Source: Bacteroidota bacterium
Lineage (GTDB): Bacteria > Bacteroidota > Bacteroidia > Flavobacteriales_F > PHOS-HE28
Direction of reading: 5' to 3'
Assembly (NCBI GenBank): GCA_023430945.1
Contig: JAEYYE010000238.1
Span: forward strand, 1 to 16,100
Length of the DNA stretch: 16,100 nucleotides
The notes under the pieces are model-generated. The model saw only the letters and a program-made list of their open reading frames with translations, was not told where the DNA came from and did not search any database. Positions 13,499 through 16,100 of the stretch are shown piece after piece (the stretch's first letter is position 1; the number at the start of each line of letters is the position of its first letter). The position numbers were made by a program, and so were the translations under genes.

Positions 13499-14017
13499 TT
13501 ATCCGTTGAAAACCTTATCCAGTTTCACTCCGCGCTGCCTGGCCACGGCGTTCGCATCGCGCAAGCTTACGAGTGCTTCAATGGTCGCCTTCACCACGTT
13601 GTGGGGATTGCTGCTACCCTTGCTCTTGGCGAGTACATCGGTGATACCCACGGACTCGAGCACCGCACGCATCGCACCACCGGCGATCACACCGGTACCA
13701 TGTGCCGCTGGCTTGAGGAATACCTGGGCGCCAGCGAACTTACCTTCCTGCGGATGCGGGATCGTTCCTTTCAGTACCGGAACCTTCACCAGGTTCTTCT
13801 TCGCATCGTCGATACCCTTGGCGATCGCCTCCTGCACCTCCTTGGCCTTGCCGAGACCATGCCCTACGACACCGTTCTCGTTGCCTACCACCACAATGGC
13901 TGCGAAAGTGAAGGTACGGCCACCTTTGGTCACCTTCGTTACGCGGTTGAGAGCTACCAGCTTATCCTTCAGCTCGAGATCGCTGCTCTTCACCTTCTTA
14001 TTGTTCGTTTCAGACAT
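13499..14017 (-). CDS. rpsE: 30S ribosomal protein S5
   Basis: S5 lies at the mRNA entrance and contributes to decoding fidelity and mRNA unwinding. The 172 residues contain the N-terminal double-stranded-RNA-binding-like region ELKDKLVALNRVTKVTKGGR and TFAAIVVVGNENGVVGHGLG, then KAKEVQEAIAKGIDDAKKNL, and the C-terminal domain with GTGVIAGGAMRAVLESVGIT and DVLAKSKGSSNPHNVVKATI. The length is near that of E. coli S5. It is 12 bp after rplR. Confidence 0.98.
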   Translation of the reverse strand: MSETNNKKVKSSDLELKDKLVALNRVTKVTKGGRTFTFAAIVVVGNENGVVGHGLGKAKEVQEAIAKGIDDAKKNLVKVPVLKGTIPHPQEGKFAGAQVFLKPAAHGTGVIAGGAMRAVLESVGITDVLAKSKGSSNPHNVVKATIEALVSLRDANAVARQRGVKLDKVFNG

Positions 14018-14029
14018 CAGCTATTGTGA

Positions 14030-14383
14030 TCAAAAGTTGAGACCGGCTTCACGTGCAGCATCTGCAAGTGCTTTAACTCGTCCGTGGTACAGGTAACCAT
14101 TCCGATCGAAAACGACCTTTTCGATGCCGGCTGCCTTCGCCTTCTCGGCGATAGCCTGGCCCACCTTTTTGGCTTGTTCGATCTTCGGAATTCCGTTGGC
14201 CGCCTTCTCCTTAAGGGAGGAAGCGCTCACCAGCGTACGACCGGTTTCATCATCAACCAGTTGAACGTACATGCCTGTATTGCTGCGATACACCGAAAGA
14301 CGAGGGCGTTCCTGGGTTCCGTGAACCTTCTTGCGTACCCGCTGTTTGATCTTGAGTCGGCGTGCGATCCTATCGAATGCCAT
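14030..14383 (-). CDS. rplR: 50S ribosomal protein L18
   Basis: L18 binds 5S rRNA together with L5 and L25 family proteins. The 117 residues start MAFDRIARRLKIKQRVRKKV with HGTQERPRLSVYRSNTGMYV, followed by QLVDDETGRTLVSASSL and the C-terminal KVVFDRNGYLYHGRVKALAD and AAREAGLNF, all standard for L18. It is 8 bp downstream of rplF and 12 bp upstream of rpsE, so the three genes are tightly packed in one transcript. Confidence 0.98.
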   Translation of the reverse strand: MAFDRIARRLKIKQRVRKKVHGTQERPRLSVYRSNTGMYVQLVDDETGRTLVSASSLKEKAANGIPKIEQAKKVGQAIAEKAKAAGIEKVVFDRNGYLYHGRVKALADAAREAGLNF

Positions 14384-14391
14384 GGCTGTTC

Positions 14392-14946
14392 TTATTTACC
14401 TGCTGCTTTACCTGCCTTACGACGCACCACCTCACCTACGAAGCGTACACCTTTGCCCTTGTAAGGCTCCGGTTTGCGCAACGAGCGGAGTTTGGCCGCC
14501 ACTTGTCCGATCAACTGCTTATCCGGAGATTCCAGGCGCACGATCGGATTCTTACCTTTTTCCTGGGCCGCCGATACCTTGATCTGCGGAGGGAGCTCAA
14601 TGGTAACGGTATGAGAGAAGCCGAGCGAGAGCGTAAGCTGTTGACCTTTGGCAACCGCACGATAACCCACACCGACCAATTCCTGCTGGACCACGAAACC
14701 CTCGCTTACCCCCTGTACCATGTTTGCGATCAATGCGCGGTACAAACCATGCTTGGCACGATGTGGCTTGGCATCACTTGGACGTTCCACAGTAAGGATC
14801 CCATCATCCTGTTTCATGCTGATGTTCGGATCCACCGCCTGTTCAAGTGTTCCCTTTGGCCCCTTTACAGTTACGATGTTCTTGTCGCTGATCGTGATCT
14901 GTACTCCTTTAGGTACAGTGATCGGTGCTTTTCCTATGCGTGACAT
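14392..14946 (-). CDS. rplF: 50S ribosomal protein L6
   Basis: L6 has two similar RNA-binding domains and lies near the factor-binding site of the large subunit. The 184 residues begin MSRIGKAPITVPKGVQITIS; the first domain continues with VTVKGPKGTLEQ and TVERPSDAKPHRAKHGLYRA. The second contains VGVGYRAVAKGQQLTLSLGF, and the C-terminus carries ESPDKQLIGQVAAKLRSLRK, PEPYKGKGVRF and GEVVRRKAGKAAGK, the family signature. Gaps to rpsH and rplR are 12 and 8 bp. Confidence 0.98.
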   Translation of the reverse strand: MSRIGKAPITVPKGVQITISDKNIVTVKGPKGTLEQAVDPNISMKQDDGILTVERPSDAKPHRAKHGLYRALIANMVQGVSEGFVVQQELVGVGYRAVAKGQQLTLSLGFSHTVTIELPPQIKVSAAQEKGKNPIVRLESPDKQLIGQVAAKLRSLRKPEPYKGKGVRFVGEVVRRKAGKAAGK

Positions 14947-14958
14947 CTTCTTATCGTC

Positions 14959-15357
14959 TTAACTCACGTAGCACAACACCTCGCCACCAACGTTCAAGGC
15001 CCTTGCCTCCTTATCCGTTACAACCCCTTTACTGGTGGATATGATGGCCACTCCAAGACCATTCAACACCCGTGGGAGATCCTGGGCATGGGCATACTTT
15101 CTCAGGCCGGGAGAACTTACCCTAGTAAGCTCCTTGATGGCATTCTGCCGGGTCTGGTCATTGTATTTCAGGGCGATCTTGATCATACCCTGCTTTCCAT
15201 CCTCTTCCATTTTGTAGGAAAGAATGTATCCTTTATCGAAGAGTATCCGCGTAATGTCCTTCTTCAGGTTGCTCGCGGGCACCTCTACGACCTTCTTGCG
15301 CGCTTGGATCGCGTTGCGCAAGCGAGTAAGGTAATCGGCTATTGGATCGGTCGTCAT
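14959..15357 (-). CDS. rpsH: 30S ribosomal protein S8
   Basis: S8 is a primary binder of the 16S rRNA central domain and, in E. coli, the translational repressor of the spc operon through a site near rplE. The 132 residues start MTTDPIADYLTRLRNAIQAR and end with VARALNVGGEVLCYVS-like sequence (KEARALNVGGEVLCYVS), the normal S8 C-terminus. The conserved PGLRKYAHAQDLPRVLNGLG and IISTSKGVVTD lie in between. It is 18 bp after rpsN. Whether S8 represses here cannot be judged because the rplE start lies outside the window. Confidence 0.98.
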   Translation of the reverse strand: MTTDPIADYLTRLRNAIQARKKVVEVPASNLKKDITRILFDKGYILSYKMEEDGKQGMIKIALKYNDQTRQNAIKELTRVSSPGLRKYAHAQDLPRVLNGLGVAIISTSKGVVTDKEARALNVGGEVLCYVS

Positions 15358-15375
15358 TTGTGTTCTCTTTCCTGG

Positions 15376-15645
15376 TTACCAACTGCTCTTGGTCACACCT
15401 GGGATCTTACCCTCCAGTGCCATTTGCCGGAACATGTTCCGCGATATGCCGAACAAACGCATGTAGCCACGCGGACGTCCGGTAAGCTGGCAACGGTTGT
15501 GTTTGCGTACGGGGCTTCCGTTCACGGGAAGCTTCTGCAATGCGTCCCAATCACCGGCAGCCTTCAGGGCGGCCCGTTTGGCAGCGTACTTTTCCACCAT
15601 CTTCGCGCGCTTCCGCTCGCGGGCTTTCATGGATTCCTTCGCCAT
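15376..15645 (-). CDS. rpsN: 30S ribosomal protein S14 (zinc-free long form)
   Basis: S14 is a head protein of the 30S subunit needed for tRNA binding. This is the long form of 89 residues, beginning MAKESMKARERKRAKMVEKY. It has RCQLTGRPRGYMRLFGISRN and ends GKIPGVTKSSW. The zinc-binding short form has two CxxC pairs and about 61 residues; here only one cysteine is present, so this is the zinc-independent type. It lies 3 bp downstream of the rplE stop, which implies translational coupling. Confidence 0.98.
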   Translation of the reverse strand: MAKESMKARERKRAKMVEKYAAKRAALKAAGDWDALQKLPVNGSPVRKHNRCQLTGRPRGYMRLFGISRNMFRQMALEGKIPGVTKSSW

Positions 15646-15648
15646 CTT

Positions 15649-16100
15649 CTACTGTTCTTTGTTCTTGTCCGAGAAAGGGAATCCCAATTCGCGCAGCAGC
15701 GCTTTGGCCTCCTCATCGGTCTTGGCTGTTGTTACGAAAGTGATGTCCATACCCTGCAGGCGGCTCACCTTATCGATATCGATCTCCGGAAAGATGATCT
15801 GTTCCTTCACACCCATGGTGAAGTTCCCCTTCCCATCGAATCCATTGGCCTTCACGCCCCTGAAATCCCTGGTACGCGGCAACGAAACGCTGATCAACCG
15901 ATCAAGGAATTCGAACATCCGCTCACCGCGCAGGGTTACCCGCGCACCGATCGGCATGCCTTTGCGCAATTTGAAATTGCTGATGTCCTTCTTGGAAAGT
16001 GTGGGGACCGCCTTCTGACCGGCGATGATCGTCATTTCCGCAACTGCGCTCTCAACGATCTTCTTGTCGCCCACCGCACTTCCCAGGCCCTGGTTCAGGC
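15649..16100 (-). CDS. rplE: 50S ribosomal protein L5, C-terminal part (cut by window edge)
   Basis: L5 binds 5S rRNA and contacts P-site tRNA. The frame is open to the right edge and reads LNQGLGSAVGDKKIVESAVA from the first whole codon, so the gene begins beyond 16100 and about 30 N-terminal residues are missing. The GTG at 16074, which could be taken for a start, is the internal valine of GSAVGDKK. Recognisable L5 segments are ITIIAGQKAVPT-like sequence (MTIIAGQKAVPTLSKKDISN), KLRKGMPIGARVTLRGERMF, FLDRLISVSLPRTRDFRGVK and NFTMGVKEQIIFPEIDIDKV. The stop is 3 bp before rpsN. It is the most upstream gene of the cluster visible here. Confidence 0.97.
   Translation of the reverse strand, partial: LNQGLGSAVGDKKIVESAVAEMTIIAGQKAVPTLSKKDISNFKLRKGMPIGARVTLRGERMFEFLDRLISVSLPRTRDFRGVKANGFDGKGNFTMGVKEQIIFPEIDIDKVSRLQGMDITFVTTAKTDEEAKALLRELGFPFSDKNKEQ

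Noticed and set aside
16072..16074. GTG as a possible rplE start
   Set aside because: The frame continues to the right edge with conserved L5 sequence (LNQGLGSAV), so this codon is an internal valine and the gene is simply cut by the window.

Overview
The window looks like a chromosomal segment of a moderately GC-rich Bacteroidota, most likely a flavobacterium-like lineage. Four things point there: the gene order rplQ ... carA-eno next to the ribosomal cluster; a secreted aminopeptidase ending in a type IX secretion (T9SS) sorting domain; a -7 promoter element TACCTTTG, matching the Bacteroidota TAnnTTTG consensus, upstream of carA; and A-rich leaders with little Shine-Dalgarno pairing. The zinc-free forms of S14, L36 and S4 also fit. 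No rRNA, tRNA, CRISPR array, transposase or phage gene was seen.

Layout. Bases 1-210 (minus) hold the N-terminus of a conserved Bacteroidota protein that runs off the left edge. It is divergent from the only plus-strand gene, a complete secreted M1 zinc aminopeptidase (323-2749). A 196-bp convergent intergenic region (2750-2945) follows, with palindromes, a probable terminator and a dispersed-repeat-like sequence. Everything from 2946 to the right edge is on the minus strand. Read in transcription order from the right edge it is rplE(partial)-rpsN-rpsH-rplF-rplR-rpsE-rpmD-rplO-secY-map-infA-rpmJ-rpsM-rpsK-rpsD-rpoA-rplQ, a near-perfect hairpin, an unrecognised secreted protein of 491 residues, and then carA-eno with its own promoter.

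The genes from rplE to rplQ are the fused spc and alpha operons. They supply ribosomal proteins, initiation factor IF-1, the RNA polymerase alpha subunit, the Sec translocon pore and the N-terminal methionine-removing enzyme. carA (pyrimidine/arginine precursor supply) and eno (glycolysis) are co-directional housekeeping genes that commonly sit beside this cluster in Bacteroidota. The 491-residue gene between rplQ and carA looks like a lineage-specific insertion.

No wholly new system is evident. The most unusual structures are non-coding. A 7-nt-periodic CAAC/GTTG inverted repeat lies between rpoA and rplQ. Perfect short hairpins occur in every other gap of at least 36 bp inside the ribosomal cluster. 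A compound palindrome/repeat region separates the convergent aminopeptidase and enolase genes.
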